From: Limnanthes douglasii subsp. nivea
Taxonomy: Eukaryota; Streptophyta; Magnoliopsida; Brassicales; Limnanthaceae
NCBI GenBank assembly: GCA_036936605.1
Contig: JAUPFV010000003.1
Coordinates: 105,595,278-105,659,277, forward strand
Direction of reading: 5' to 3'
DNA: 64,000 nt
Shown: positions 1-10,311 of the stretch, piece by piece
Numbering within the stretch: the first letter of the stretch is position 1
Layout of the letters: each line of letters begins with the position of its first letter
Program-made: the position numbers and the translations under genes
Notes under the pieces: generated by a model
What the model was told of the DNA's origin: nothing
Seen by the model: the letters and a program-made list of their open reading frames with translations, nothing else
Databases searched by the model: none

Positions 1-1
1 C

Positions 2-586
2 CAAAATGATGATATTTTGAAGAGAGAGAATGAGGAGTTAAAGAAGAACCAGGAGGATTGGGCCACAAAGGTAGCTACTTTAGAAAATACTATCAAAGAA
101 CTCTGAACAAAGCAATCTGAGTTGGAGAAAGACCTCTCTTCTTCGAAAGAGGAGGTGAAGGCTAATGACATGGTCCTTCATACTTTGACCAATGACAAGA
201 TTTCGCTCGAGGACTCGGTGGCTAAGGCTGCACAAGAAAAAACTGATTTGCTAAGAGAGCAAGAAGCAAAAATTCAAGCTAGGATTGATTCTTATACCAA
301 TCAAGTGATAGACACTCAGGCAGAAATGTATGCCAAATTGAAGTCGGACATGGTCTTGCTCTTTCACGAGAAGTTTCCGAAGAGGAATCTGGGAGATTTA
401 TGGACTTATATAGAGTACGAAGACCTTCCCTTTCACACGATGGCTGATGGAGACAAGCATGATTACTCCAGTGCTGACTCATCCGATGAAGAAGAGAACA
501 CCGGGGAGAGTCCAGGTGAGGGAGATGATGACCTCAAGAAGAAGAAAACAAGTGAGGCTGGGCCATCTTCAAAGGCTCAGTCTTAG
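2..586 (+). pseudogene. Antisense extra ORF (aORF) of element A, C-terminal coiled-coil part
   Basis: The frame is open from base 2 and is broken once by TGA at 104-106, so it enters the window from the left. The sequence is Lys/Glu/Gln-rich with heptad-like spacing (coiled coil), followed by the conserved block SDMVLLFHEKFPKR and EYEDLPFHTM and a final acidic Ser/Glu/Asp and Lys-rich tail. The same block occurs in the minus-strand aORF of element B (30860-31130), which shows it belongs to the retrotransposon. It converges on pol of element A. Extra ORFs of this kind are known from plant Ty3/gypsy elements; their function is unknown to me. Confidence 0.8.
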
Positions 587-629
587 AGTATCAATTATCT
601 TTTCATTTTTGTTTTGATTGAACCAAAGT

Positions 630-724
630 CCTTGGATGGCCAAGGCATTTTTTGTAACTGTGTCTGGTCCTTGTTTGGATAAATCTTTTTGTTTTGACAA
701 TTTAAAGTCCTTGGATGGCCAAGG
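630..724. repeat. Two copies of palindrome CCTTGGATGGCCAAGG
   Basis: Identical 16-bp stem-loop sequences stand at 630-645 and 709-724, within a slightly longer direct repeat (AAAGTCCTTGGATGGCCAAG). They lie just after the aORF stop, between the convergent 3' ends of aORF and pol. Element B has two stem-loops in the equivalent place (30651-30666 and 30711-30726) with changed bases but kept pairing. A role in transcript 3'-end formation is an inference. Confidence 0.7.
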
Positions 725-745
725 CACTTCGTATGTTTCAATGGG

Positions 746-1081
746 TATCTTTATTTCGCACAGCTCTTGCATTTTTTCCTAGTTTTTCAATTATGGTGGC
801 TAATGTTTAAACAGCCTTTAGTTATTTCATAATCATTCTAAGGTGAGAGTGTTTAATTTCTCCGATGACAAATGTTCAAGTAGTCATCACTCCTTTTAAT
901 ATAATCTGGCCTATGTTTAAATAATAATTTCACAAGAAACTATTTAAATAAAAACACTCCGAATCTTTAAGAAGGCATCGAATTTCATAAAAAAGCCCGG
1001 ACACCTCATTAAAACCTCCCCGCGCCACCAGGGTAGGAAAGAGTATGCCCCAAAATATTTACATGAACTTTTACATAGTTT
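746..1081. other. Noncoding gap between aORF and pol of element A, with a conserved 3' motif
   Basis: No credible ORF is present. At 985-1040 there is a block that, read on the minus strand, contains CCCTGGTGGCGCGGGGAGG followed by TTTTAATGAGGTGTCC. Element B has nearly the same block at 30270-30320, and the divergent element E has a weaker version at 62535-62570. It lies just downstream of the integrase stop. Similar GGTTTTAAYGAGGC motifs recur in plant LTR retrotransposons; I do not know the function. Confidence 0.6.
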
Positions 1082-2278
1082 CTACTCCAAGTACATCAGG
1101 AGGTGCTCAATATTCCAGGGGTGATTCAAAACCCTTCCATCTTTGTCTTGGAGCCGGTATGTCCCAGGCTTAAGCTTTTCAATGATCACATAGGGTCCTT
1201 CCCAAGTTGGAGCCAACTTACCGAACTGCTTCTCCTTAGTATGTAGGAATACTTTTCTTAATACCTTATCCCCCGGTTGAAAATCCCTTCTCTTGATTTT
1301 AGAAGTGAACCTGCTTCTCATCAAACCTTGATAGTGTACAGCTCTAAGGTGAGCCTTAAATATTCTTTCCTCTATTAAGTCAAGCTGGCTTCTGATAGCC
1401 ACCTCGTTAGCGTGTTTGGAGAAATTATGAACTCGAAATGAAGGGAGAGTAGCCTCTATGGGAGCTATGGCATACATCTCATAGACCAAGGCAAAAGGAG
1501 ACTTTTGTGTTGCAGCCCCAGGTGTAGTCCGGTAAGCCCACAAAACCTCTTGCAAATAACTTGGCCAATTTCTAGTAGCTCCTTCTAGATTCTTCTTTAG
1601 ACCGGACAGTATTATCTTGTTGGCTACTTCGACCTGACCATTTGATTGTGGGTGGAAAGGGGAAGAGAAGCAATGTTGTATACCTCTGGAGGCACAGAAA
1701 CTCTGGATTTCCTTGTTGTCGAATTGTGGTCCATTGTCTGTTGTTATTTTTTGTGGAATTCCAAATCTGCAGCAGATATTGGATAAAATGAATTTTATAA
1801 CAGCTTTTGACGTTGTACCTGCCAATGGAGATGCTTCGGTCCACTTCGAAAAATAATCAATAACAACAATTATTGTTCTGCGTCCTCCGGACGCCATGGC
1901 TAGAGGTCCTACCAAATCCAACCCCCATCGAGCAAAAGGTATAGGCTCAGAAATTGACTAGAAATGGATGGTTGGGATATGAATTTCATTGCTATATCTC
2001 TGGCATGGGTCACACCTCCTCACCAACTCCTTAGCATCTTGCATTATAGAGGGCCAATAATACCCAACCAACAAAACTCTCCTTGTTAGAGCCCTGAATC
2101 CACAGTGAGCTGATCCCTCACCATCATGTAATTCGAAGAGCACTATTTGAGACTCGTCAACCCCCAAGCATCGTAAGAAGGGTTTGCTGTAAGACTTCTT
2201 ATAAAGAATATCTCTTAGGATGATAAAACCATAAGCCTTGTACTTTAATTTTCTTGCTATTGATTTATCCTGAGGCAA
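1082..2278 (-). pseudogene. Element A integrase
   Basis: This is the last part of pol. The N-terminal part (2278-1958) has the HHCC zinc-binding region (HDGEGSAHC ... CDPC) and GYYWPSIM. The catalytic core (from 1921) has the DDE residues in VVIDYFSKW, ITTDNGPQF and NGQVEVAN, and the C-terminal part ends in the GPYVI and NIEHLLMYLE regions expected of Ty3/gypsy integrases. A TAG at 1958-1960 separates the two parts in the same frame, so one nonsense change breaks an otherwise complete domain set. The neighbouring upstream part is the archaeal-like RNase H. Confidence 0.92.
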
Positions 2279-2314
2279 GATACCATCTGAGAGATATTGA
2301 AGGAGAGGAAACCT

Positions 2315-3253
2315 CTAATCTTGAGGCTTCTTTATCTGTATATCGAAGCTTTCTTCTTCCTTACCCATACTGAATTGAATGGATGGGCACTCCAACATAT
2401 GAATCCAAGGGTAGGACTCAGTATAGGCTATGGTTGCTAAGGAGTCTGCCAGTATATTTTCTGTTCGGGGTATGTGCTCATAGACGATGCTCTTGAACTT
2501 AAGTTCCACATCTTTAAGAAGAATTAAATACTTAACCAACTACTCCTTTAGGGCTTCAGATTGACCTCGTGCATGATGGATAAGCAGCTGAGAATCACTC
2601 ATTAGCTTGACCCTTTTGGCTCCACAAATAAGAGCCAATTTCAAACCAGCTATAACAACTTCATATTCGGACTCATTATTAGAAGCTCTGAAAACAAAAC
2701 ATATAGCTTGATACATTATGTCACCATACGGAGAGGTCAAGCATACCCCTGCACCACATCTCATGGTACTTGATCCACCATCAGTCTGGACGACCCAGAC
2801 TTCTTTATCTTTCATATCAGTCATTTGCTTTGTATCCCTATCTGAATGGAATTCAACTAAGAAATCAGCCACATCTTGGGCTTTGATTGGTGTCCGAGGG
2901 GCAAAATCAATATCGAAGTCCCCCAATTCCACTGACCACTTAGTCGTTCTACTTGAAACGTCTGCCTTTTGAAGAACGTTTTTTAAGGGAAAAGACGTCC
3001 GGACAATAACAGGATGAGCCTGGAAATAAGGCCTCATCTTCCTTGCAGCAATCACGAGGGCTAATGCTAATTTTTCAAGCTTCAGATAGTGTTTTTCTGC
3101 ATCTATCAAGATCTTACTGATGTAATACACCGGACGGGGATGATTATCTACCTCTCTTACCAATACGGCACTTATGGCACAACTGGAAACTTCCAAGTAT
3201 ATGAAAAGAGTCTCTCCGTCAGCAGGTTTAAATAAAGTCTTGGGGGAGGACAA
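2315..3253 (-). pseudogene. Element A RT-RNase H and archaeal-like RNase H (aRNH)
   Basis: The first half is the RT-linked RNase H (PVYYISK, KLEKLALALVIAARKMRPYF). After the linker KAQDVADFLVEF comes a second RNase H with WVVQTDGGSS, NNESEYE and LMSDSQLL, which supplies the expected Asp/Glu/Asp residues. Two RNase H domains in tandem mark the Tat lineage. The ORF stops at 2540, with the remaining ADSLATIAY region continuing to about 2315 in another reading, so it is interrupted. Confidence 0.9.
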
Positions 3254-3295
3254 ATGTTTTTTTATTTCATTGAAGGCCTCATCACACTGCGAAGA

Positions 3296-4272
3296 CTAGT
3301 CGAATCCCTTTGCACCTTTTAAAGTTTGAAAAAACGGGGCACATCTGTCCGAAGACCTTGAAATAAAACGGTTTAGTGCAGCCAGTCTCCCAGTCAAACG
3401 TTGTACTTCTTTAATATTTCGAGGAGGCTCCATCTGCAGCAAAGCATTAAGCTGGTCCGAATCAGGCTGTATCCCTTGCTCACTTATCACATACCCCAGG
3501 AATTTGTCGGACTGTACTCCAAAGATACACTTTTCTGGGTTTAATTTCAAATTTACTTTCACCAAGTTAGCAAACGTTTTTTGGAGATCTGTCAAGTGTA
3601 ACTCTTCATCAAAACTTTTCACCATCATATCGTCTGATGTATACTTCCATGTTTCTTCCAATTTGATCAGCAAAATCTTTGTTTACCAACCTTTGATAAG
3701 TAGCCCCAGCATTTTAAACCCAAATGGCATCACCTTGTAATAATGAAGGCCCCTATCAGTGACAAACGTAGTATGCTCCTGATCCTTCAGATCTAATTGA
3801 ATCTGATTGTACCCGGAGAAGGCATCCATGAAAGACAGCAGCTTGTTCCCAGATGTGGAATCCACCAACTGATCAATCCGGGAACTGGGTATAAATCCTT
3901 TGGGCAAGCTGTGTTGAGATCTGTAAAATAGATACACATACGCCACTTGCCATTTTTATTTTTTACGAATACCGGATTGGCTGTCCATAAAGGATACTGA
4001 GACTCCTTTATGTGCCCCATTTTGGTAAGCCTGTCCACTTCTTGAACTATGATATCAGCCTTTTCCTTAGAAAAAGCTCTTCTCTTTTGTACCACAGGTG
4101 CTATATCTCTTCGGATGGACAGTTGGTGTGATATAATATCCGCTGGTACTCCGGTAACATCAACATTGCACCAAGCAAAAACATGCTGATGGTCTTTTAG
4201 GAACTTCAACATTTTACCTTTTAACTCTGATGTCATTTTGGACCCTATCTTAACATTTTTTTCTTCGGCCAA
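3296..4272 (-). pseudogene. Element A reverse transcriptase, frameshifted
   Basis: The first part (4272 to about 3910) carries the FSKEKADIIVQEVDRL and NPVFVKNKNGKWRMC motifs. The frame then shifts near 3910-3900, and the following frame has RIDQLVDSTSGNKLLSFMDAF (catalytic Asp in FMDAFSGYNQI). A second shift near 3690-3620 spoils the active-site YIDD motif, which reads TSDDMMVK here. The thumb and connection part (LKLNPEKCIFGV ... FLGYVIS ... LTGRLAALNRFI) is intact. Loss of the YIDD box means this copy cannot encode an active polymerase. Confidence 0.92.
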
Positions 4273-4368
4273 AGAATGTGTTTCAACTTCTTCAATCGGT
4301 ATTAAAACTCCAGGGGTCTCTCTGGGGTCATCAATTTCACCCTCACCCCCAGAAAGCCCCTCAAACTG

Positions 4369-5037
4369 CTATTCCTCATTGATACGAACTGCCCCTAACG
4401 TCCGAGGAGCCAGTGCTTTCGCATAACACTCTCTTGCTACCTTTTGGCTGCTCCGAACAACTCCCACTTGTCCCTGTACATCGTCTTTCAAACATTGGTG
4501 GACTGTTGAGGCCACTGCATGTATCCTAGAGAGCCAAGACCTCCCCAAAATAGCATTATAACAAGTGGGACAATCCACTATGACAAACATTATTCTAACC
4601 ATCTTCTTAAAAGGGCCCTTGACCAACAAAACTTCCTCCTCGAACTTCCCGATCACATCTGCTGAGCTTCCAGTGAAACCCACAATTGACCTGTTCGAAC
4701 GTTGAATTACTGCTGGATTTTTCGTCTTTTTGTAGGAAGTTAAAAAGAGGATATTGGCCAAACTCCCAGTGTCCACCAAAATTCGTCTTATGTCATTGCC
4801 CCCGATGGATGCTCCTATGACAACAACATCTTCATGAGGACCAGCTATATCCCTCAGGTCATCATCATCGAAAACAATGAAAGGAAATGGAATCTGTGAT
4901 TGATAGGAAGTCATGCCTCCCTCCAGTTGGGTAGCTAAAGTATGAACATGCCTCTTTCTCGAAGAAGCAGTGGGTGCTGTCATGGTATCCCCTCCAAAAA
5001 TTGTGAGTGATTCAAAAAAGTTAATAAGCCCGGACAC
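4369..5037 (-). pseudogene. Element A aspartic protease region
   Basis: The retropepsin-like active site is seen as ILVDTGSLANILF (Asp-Thr-Gly). Before it stands GLINFFESLTIFGGD and the FDDDDLRDIAGPHEDVVV block typical of the gag-pro junction in this lineage. The region is in the same frame as gag but separated from it by a TAA at 5050-5052; element B has no stop there, so I read it as a mutation. The ORF ends at 4369, about 100 bases before the RT frame opens. Confidence 0.85.
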
Positions 5038-5049
5038 CGTCTTGCAACG

Positions 5050-6512
5050 TTACTCAATGGCACCCACTTTATTTCGAGTTGGTTCAGGGTCCAAGTATTC
5101 TGACTCTACATCGAATCTCTCGATTATCACCATAGCTCCCTCCGGAGCTGATGTGCCTGCATTGTTTGGACCAGCCCGATGAGCGTTATCAGGCCTATTT
5201 CCTCCTCTTCTTTTAACATATGCTCCCAACTTTCCTTTTTCAATTAAATTCTGGACTTCTTGCTTTAAAGCAATACAATCCTCGGTGGTATGGCCAGTAT
5301 CATTATGATACTGACAGAAACAATTGTTACGGCTCTCCCGAAGAGATTGTAATGCAGTCGGCCTTCTATAGTGTACTTCTTCCTTCGTTTTGTCATAAAT
5401 GGCGGCTACGTTTTCTTTTAGCTCAGTAAACCACTCCGGTTGAACCCAAGGCCCTCGCTTATTTCTAGGTTGTTGACTCTGGGCAGGCGCAGCTGGCTGA
5501 GACTGAGCTTTGGCTCTGTTATGACCCTGCCCGGCCTCCCTTGCCTTGTTCCCGGACTGATTTTGGTTTGGGGTTGGTGCAGCCGGAGCAGACCTCACCT
5601 TCCTGTGCACCCTAGTTTTCTTTGTTTCATCCACGTTAATTTGCTTTCCAACCTGATTCAGTAGACCTCCCCATGTCATGGATTTTTTTCTTGTCACTGA
5701 ATCAGCTAAATTTCCAGGGTTTAAGCCTTGTGGTAGACTATTATAGCACTTCAGAGCACTCCCCGTAAAGGACTGGGAGAATTCCCTACAAAGCAGCTTG
5801 TCGTCATCATCAAAATTCATCATAAAAATTTTAAATTGTTTTAAGTGGTTGTCCGGGTCTTTACTGCCATCGTATTTTTCCATTTTTGTACTATCAAACC
5901 TCTTAGGAAGGTTCCCGGACAGGATCTTGGACGAAAATGGATATTATCTCCAATTCCGGCCACGATTGAAAATGATATCTTCGTTAGAATTTGCAAAGAT
6001 ACATGGCTCATCGTGGAAGGAAAAAGGATCCACCAGCATCCGGTCTATGTGTCGCCGGCTGTGAGACGACCCTTTGCCTATATGCCTCTTTAACTTTCCA
6101 TGCTTATCCCTTTTTCTCGAATACTTCTTAACCAACTTTTTTTCTTTTTAGATCTGCCCTCATCACTGCTGGATGACAAGGATTCTTCAACTCCATCTTC
6201 GCCCGATGAGGTACTGGAAGATTCTGAGTCTGAATCAGAGCTCTCCACTGGCTTGGACCGATGAGACTTTTTGGAGCTAGCATGAGTCTTCTTCGTACTC
6301 ACATGGGTCTTCGAAGGCTCATGCTCTCTAGGGTTGTCAGTATGGTGAGCAATTGACGCCTTTGATTTCTCTTTTATGACCATCTTTGCCCTCTCTGCCC
6401 TTAGAGCTTCTATTTCAACTTTTAACCTATCACGCTCCTCGATGGTATACTCATCATTTTCTCCCACCACTTCAAGCAAAGCTGGTGGTACTTCCGGTGC
6501 GTCTGGATTCAT
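5050..6512 (-). pseudogene. Element A gag with internal deletion
   Basis: It starts near 6512 (MNPDAPEVPPALLEV), runs through a charged Ser/Lys-rich segment (6260-6090), and continues from 5883 with MEKYDGSKDPDNHLKQFK, the usual start of the gag core. Compared with element B, the core lacks about 69 residues: the text passes directly from NSLPQ to GLNPGNLADS near 5735. The missing part is most of the Retrotrans_gag-type domain. A nucleocapsid-like NDTGHTTEDC motif follows near 5300. The deletion is in frame, so the rest stays readable. Confidence 0.85.
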
Positions 6513-6563
6513 TCAGACTGGTTTTTTCTAATGGTTTTGAATGCTAGATTCAGGCACCGTCGT

Positions 6564-6583
6564 GCTCCCACTGTGGTCGTTAA
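6564..6583 (-). other. Primer-binding site of element A
   Basis: Directly inside the 5' LTR, the minus strand reads AACGACCACAGTGGGAGCAC. Element B has the closely similar GGCAACCACGGTGGGAGCAC at its equivalent position (24482-24501). The position two to four bases from the LTR end fits a tRNA primer site. I cannot name the tRNA with certainty; an arginine tRNA is plausible. Confidence 0.7.
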
Positions 6584-6585
6584 TT

Positions 6586-6991
6586 TGGTGTGGTTTATTT
6601 TCGTTTGAGGGTAATTTTGTAATTTTTGTCTAGAGTTTTGTGGAATTTTGAGAGTATTTAATGTTTGGATAGAATGTAGAGGGAGAATTGAGCTGCATGG
6701 TTGTATTTAACTTTCATTGCCCTCATTTAATGTAGGTGGTTTGGTATTTATACCCTTTATCTTTTGGCCCATATGGGCTTTCGGGTTATGTTTTATGGTT
6801 CAGGTCGAGTTTAAAGACCTACTAGCTTTTAAGTAAACAAGTAATTAGTCTAATCATGAAGTGATTATGTTTATAATACTTTAGTTTTGTTTGGATAGTT
6901 TAGTAAATGAAAGTTGTCCGAACTGCCCCTGTCCGGTTAAATGGATGTTGTCCGAATTTTCCTTGTTTGGTTCTCTCAAAGGGTGGTGACA
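6586..6991 (-). repeat. 5' LTR of element A
   Basis: On the plus strand it begins TGGTGTGGTTTATTTTCG and ends GGGTGGTGACA, so in element orientation it runs TG...CA. It aligns with the LTRs of elements B and D over the R/U5 side (TGTGG..TATTT..TGAGGGTAAT) and around the TATA-like TTTATACCCTTT region near 6745-6765. The outer limit at 6991 is set by the TG/CA ends and by the start of copia sequence, so it is less certain than the inner limit. Confidence 0.75.
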
Positions 6992-7690
6992 GGATCCGGA
7001 TTCATCAATGAAGAAATGCCTACAATTTGGATATTGGGAGCCTCATGTATGCTTAAGTGTGTACCAGACTACACATATCATTTATATTACTTGAGAAATC
7101 CAAAATTTGACCATTGCAATTTAGTCAAGCACGTCCTCTGATATTTGAAGAAAACTAAGCATTGTAGTTAGACATACAACATGTCGTATAATTAAGAGAT
7201 CATATGGTATTACGATGTAAAATTAACCGGTTGTATGTGCACAATGGGGTCTGCTATCGGTTATGTGTTCATTTTGTTGGAGGTTCCATTTCATTTAGAG
7301 GTATGAAATAAAAATATTTCGCAACCCCTACAATGGAAACTAAACATTTTACATGTTTTGAAGAATTAAAACATGGGTTGGGGCTCAAGTTGTTTTTCAT
7401 GAGATAACGTAAAATAGAGGTAATTTAAAGGTCACTCATCCTGTATTATGATAATAGTTCAACCTTCATGCTCTTAAAGAACAACAATAGCTCGAGCAAG
7501 TTAAAAAACAAATCCATAAAGTTCATATTTGCTAAAGAGGGGACTCAGAATGGTCATGTTAGGGTTGAGAATATCAATACGAACTCCATGGTTGCAGATA
7601 TTTTCACTAAAACGTTACCACCTCGATCGTTCACAAATACAAATATTTGTATATGTTTTCTTAGCTTAGAGGATAATCAAATTTAGTGAG
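6992..7690 (+). pseudogene. Ty1/copia polyprotein fragment: end of RT and RNase H
   Basis: Conceptual translation in shifting frames gives YLRNPKFDHCNLVKHVL, then a short GSAIGY piece, and finally FAKEGTQNGHVRVENI and MVADIFTKTLP. These match the end of copia reverse transcriptase and the terminal RNase H (the usual end is ..ADxxTKxLP). There are many stops. It abuts the LTR of element A directly, so A may have inserted into this copia copy; the other side is outside the window. Confidence 0.75.
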
Positions 7691-8279
7691 AGTTTGTTTT
7701 ATTTTTGGTGTGTTTTTAGTAAATTTTAGATTGTATTATTGTTCTAATTTTTGTATGCATACTTTGGATATATCATACAATTGTTTTTTCCTTATTTTTT
7801 TAATTTAAGAAGTTTAGTTCATTGATCTCAAATTCAATTTAATAAGACCAGCTGAGATTCAAGACTTAGTGATTACAATGTCTCTGATTTATATAACGAG
7901 GAGTTAAATTTCATTTGGGTGATGACTCATAACTTGATTTATTTTGAAACTATTGCATTTTCGGTAGCTCGTCCTCCGTAGTTCTTTGTTGATTATCAAC
8001 TAAAGTGATAATGAAATTTTGGTTTATATGTTAACAAAAGAACGTTATTTAGTGTATATATTTTAGTATATGGAAAGATCAAAGTTTGAGACTGTAAGGA
8101 TATGTTAAATTGGAATATCTCATACATGTCCATTTAAAGTATCCAAATTTCTATAATTGTAAGTCTAATGGTATATATATATATATATATATAATCAATA
8201 TTTAATTTAATTGGACCAACGAGTAACTATAAGAGTATCATGGATGTTATAGTGTAGATAGCAGTTACATTGCTGGAGA
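7691..8279. other. AT-rich stretch without gene; (TA)n microsatellite
   Basis: I see no coding signal. A pure TA repeat of about 24 bases lies at 8171-8194. The start of the stretch could still be the 3' untranslated part or LTR of the copia fragment, but no second copy is present in the window to test that. Confidence 0.5.
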
Positions 8280-9810
8280 TTTAGAAGGAAAATTCATCAT
8301 TCTTACGTTACAATTATTGAGTTCTTGATGTAGGTCAGATGACCCGCAATTATGTAGTTGTTTTGGACATACGCAAATGGGCCTTATTTCTCGCTCGGGT
8401 ATTAATATTAGGCGAAATTGGTACTCAAATTGAACGTCTCGACGTGGGTTAAATAGTCAACTACTCCAATCTAGAACCAGTCTATTGGGAGGAGATGGAA
8501 TGTCGATTTGGCCAAATAGGTGGACGAATGAATTGACTGCGACATCAAATGAAAAAAGCTCTAGAAGATATTGAGCGGTTGACCACCACTGGATTTCAAA
8601 CTCCAACCGTAAATTTAAAAACGGAAGTATTTTTCACAGGATATAACCACAGCCATAACTACAATTTGGAAAACCCAAAGGAGAAAGAGGTCCATCAAGT
8701 AGCTGATGGTGACATGAAGGGTTTGCCAATAATCGACCATCCACTCTTTGATGAGTATGAGGCTGAGTACCAGGGTTACAATTTCTGATAAAACTTGGTC
8801 GAAATTAGGAGATCCGATACGACGATGAGATTGAATAGAAGAGTGATGCGGTTAAGAATGCGATAATAAAGATCTAATTAATGTTGAGGAGAAACTTGTA
8901 GACCCAGAAAATTGTCTCGGACTTCAGTACACCATACGACATTACTCCATAGATTTTGTTAAAGAAGGACTGCAAAGCAGTAACTTTTATCGTGGAGATA
9001 CGCCTTCCAGGTATTTATCGGCTATTTTTACAATCGAACCCTTGTTTCGGTTCTCTAGTGGATGCATATTGTCGTGTAGGGAAAATAAAAGATGATATTT
9101 TTGTATTTTATATTATGAAGAGATTGATAGAAGAAAATAATAGTTTTTTAATGGATAAGAGGTTAGGTTTTGTAATAGAACCTGGAGGAGTTTGAGTTGA
9201 TGGTTGGGGAAAGAAAACGAGGAGAAAAAGTTAAAAGTGGAAGATTGCAATATTTTGAATTTGTTGGCAGAAATATAGAGATGATCCCAAAGATGTATGG
9301 TTTCAAATTAGGAATAAGTGTATTAAAGATTCGTATTATTTATGGTTTGAAGCCTCCAAAGCCACCACCACCCATAACGTCATGGAAGTTTGAGATGCAT
9401 TCACCGACGATCATTGTAAAAGAATCAATTGTTTACTCTCCTTGGCTATATTTACCACCAAAAATTGATAGGAAAACAAAAGAAAGATTTGGTGAAAAAG
9501 TTAAATAACCGGATAATAATGATAACATTGAGAATTCAAGGGCAAATTCTTCCCAATTGGGAGAGAATGACGTAGGTGAGATGACCCACATTTATGTAGC
9601 TGTTTTGGATAGACGCAAGTGGGCCTTGATTATCTCTTGGGTATTAGAACTAGGCGATATTGGTAATCAAATTGAACTTCTTGACGAGTCCAACAACTGT
9701 AAAAAACGTGACTTTGTCACGAAATTCGGACTTCAAATTCTATTGTTTAGAGTTATAAAATCCGATTTTACTGTTTTTGATATTTTATTTTATTTTATTT
9801 TAAAATGAAT
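8280..9810 (+). other. Unidentified decayed coding region with a duplicated module
   Basis: Several short plus-strand ORFs follow each other (8549-8788, 8956-9195, 9197-9508, 9557-9808) without forming one frame. I do not recognise a domain. The clearest feature is a module present twice: 8329-8445 and 9572-9690 share about 80% of bases and encode VGQMTRNYVVVLD..RKWAL and VGEMTHIYVAVLDRRKWAL, then LGEIGTQIERLD and LGDIGNQIELLD. The second reading is less broken. It could be part of an unfamiliar mobile element. Confidence 0.45.
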
Positions 9811-10221
9811 ATTTTAATTAGTGAATCAAATCTGATTGCATTCATACTATATTTGATTTTTATTTTTAATATTTTATTGTATTTTTTTAGAACATCTTAT
9901 TAGGGTTTTGGATGTCTCATATATAAAACATCTTATACACATTTTACGGTTAGACTTTGATGAATAAAATTGAGATTTTTCTCTGAGTTTATTTTACTCT
10001 CGAATCTAGGGTTAGAGTTTCATATCTATTGTTTATTTCTTCTAATCTTCTGTCACGCCATCAGCTCTGTGAACCTAATAAGATTATAGTTTACGTGGGT
10101 AATGAATCAAATTAAACCGTAATAATAGAGCAAATAAATACGGCCAATAAATATTTTTTACACAATATAAATTAAAACATGCAATAAAGTACATATCTAC
10201 TAGGGCATACCCCGAGGTAAA
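9811..10221. other. No gene; LTR-like or promoter-like AT-rich sequence
   Basis: There is no supported ORF. The part from 9895 to 10070 (ATATATAAAACATC, then AATAAAATTGAGATTTTTC) resembles the TATA and R/U5 part of a plant LTR, but no partner copy is present. A 20-base word TAGGGCATACCCCGAGGTAA ends this stretch at 10201-10220 and recurs at 10292-10311 inside the adjacent LINE. Confidence 0.35.
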
Positions 10222-10311
10222 ATATTTTTTTTGTGATTCTTTTTTTGTGTGTAAAAAGACTTTAAATAAATGAAAAGGTTCATACAATTTCCTAGGGCAT
10301 ACCCCGAGGTA
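10201..10311. repeat. Direct repeat TAGGGCATACCCCGAGGTAA, two copies
   Basis: The identical 20-base word occurs at 10201-10220 and 10292-10311. The left copy lies just outside the LINE target duplication and the right copy inside the LINE 3' untranslated region. This suggests either insertion into an older copy of the same LINE tail or a duplicated end. Confidence 0.75.

Larger units (their letters stand above)
1..6991 (-). mobile_element. Element A: Tat-lineage Ty3/gypsy retrotransposon, right part (3' LTR outside window)
   Basis: On the minus strand the order is 5' LTR (6586-6991), primer-binding site, gag, protease, reverse transcriptase, RNase H, second archaeal-like RNase H, integrase. 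This is the Ty3/gypsy order, and the second RNase H is diagnostic of the Tat lineage. An extra ORF lies between pol and the missing 3' LTR and is read on the opposite strand (2-586, plus), as described for several plant Tat groups. The reading frames are long but carry at least four in-frame stops and frameshifts inside RT, so this copy is not autonomous. Its 3' LTR and target duplication cannot be seen because the window starts inside the element. Confidence 0.93.

Noticed and set aside
8171..8194. TA dinucleotide run as a CRISPR or satellite signal
   Set aside because: It is a plain microsatellite; there are no spaced repeats, and CRISPR arrays are not expected in a plant genome.
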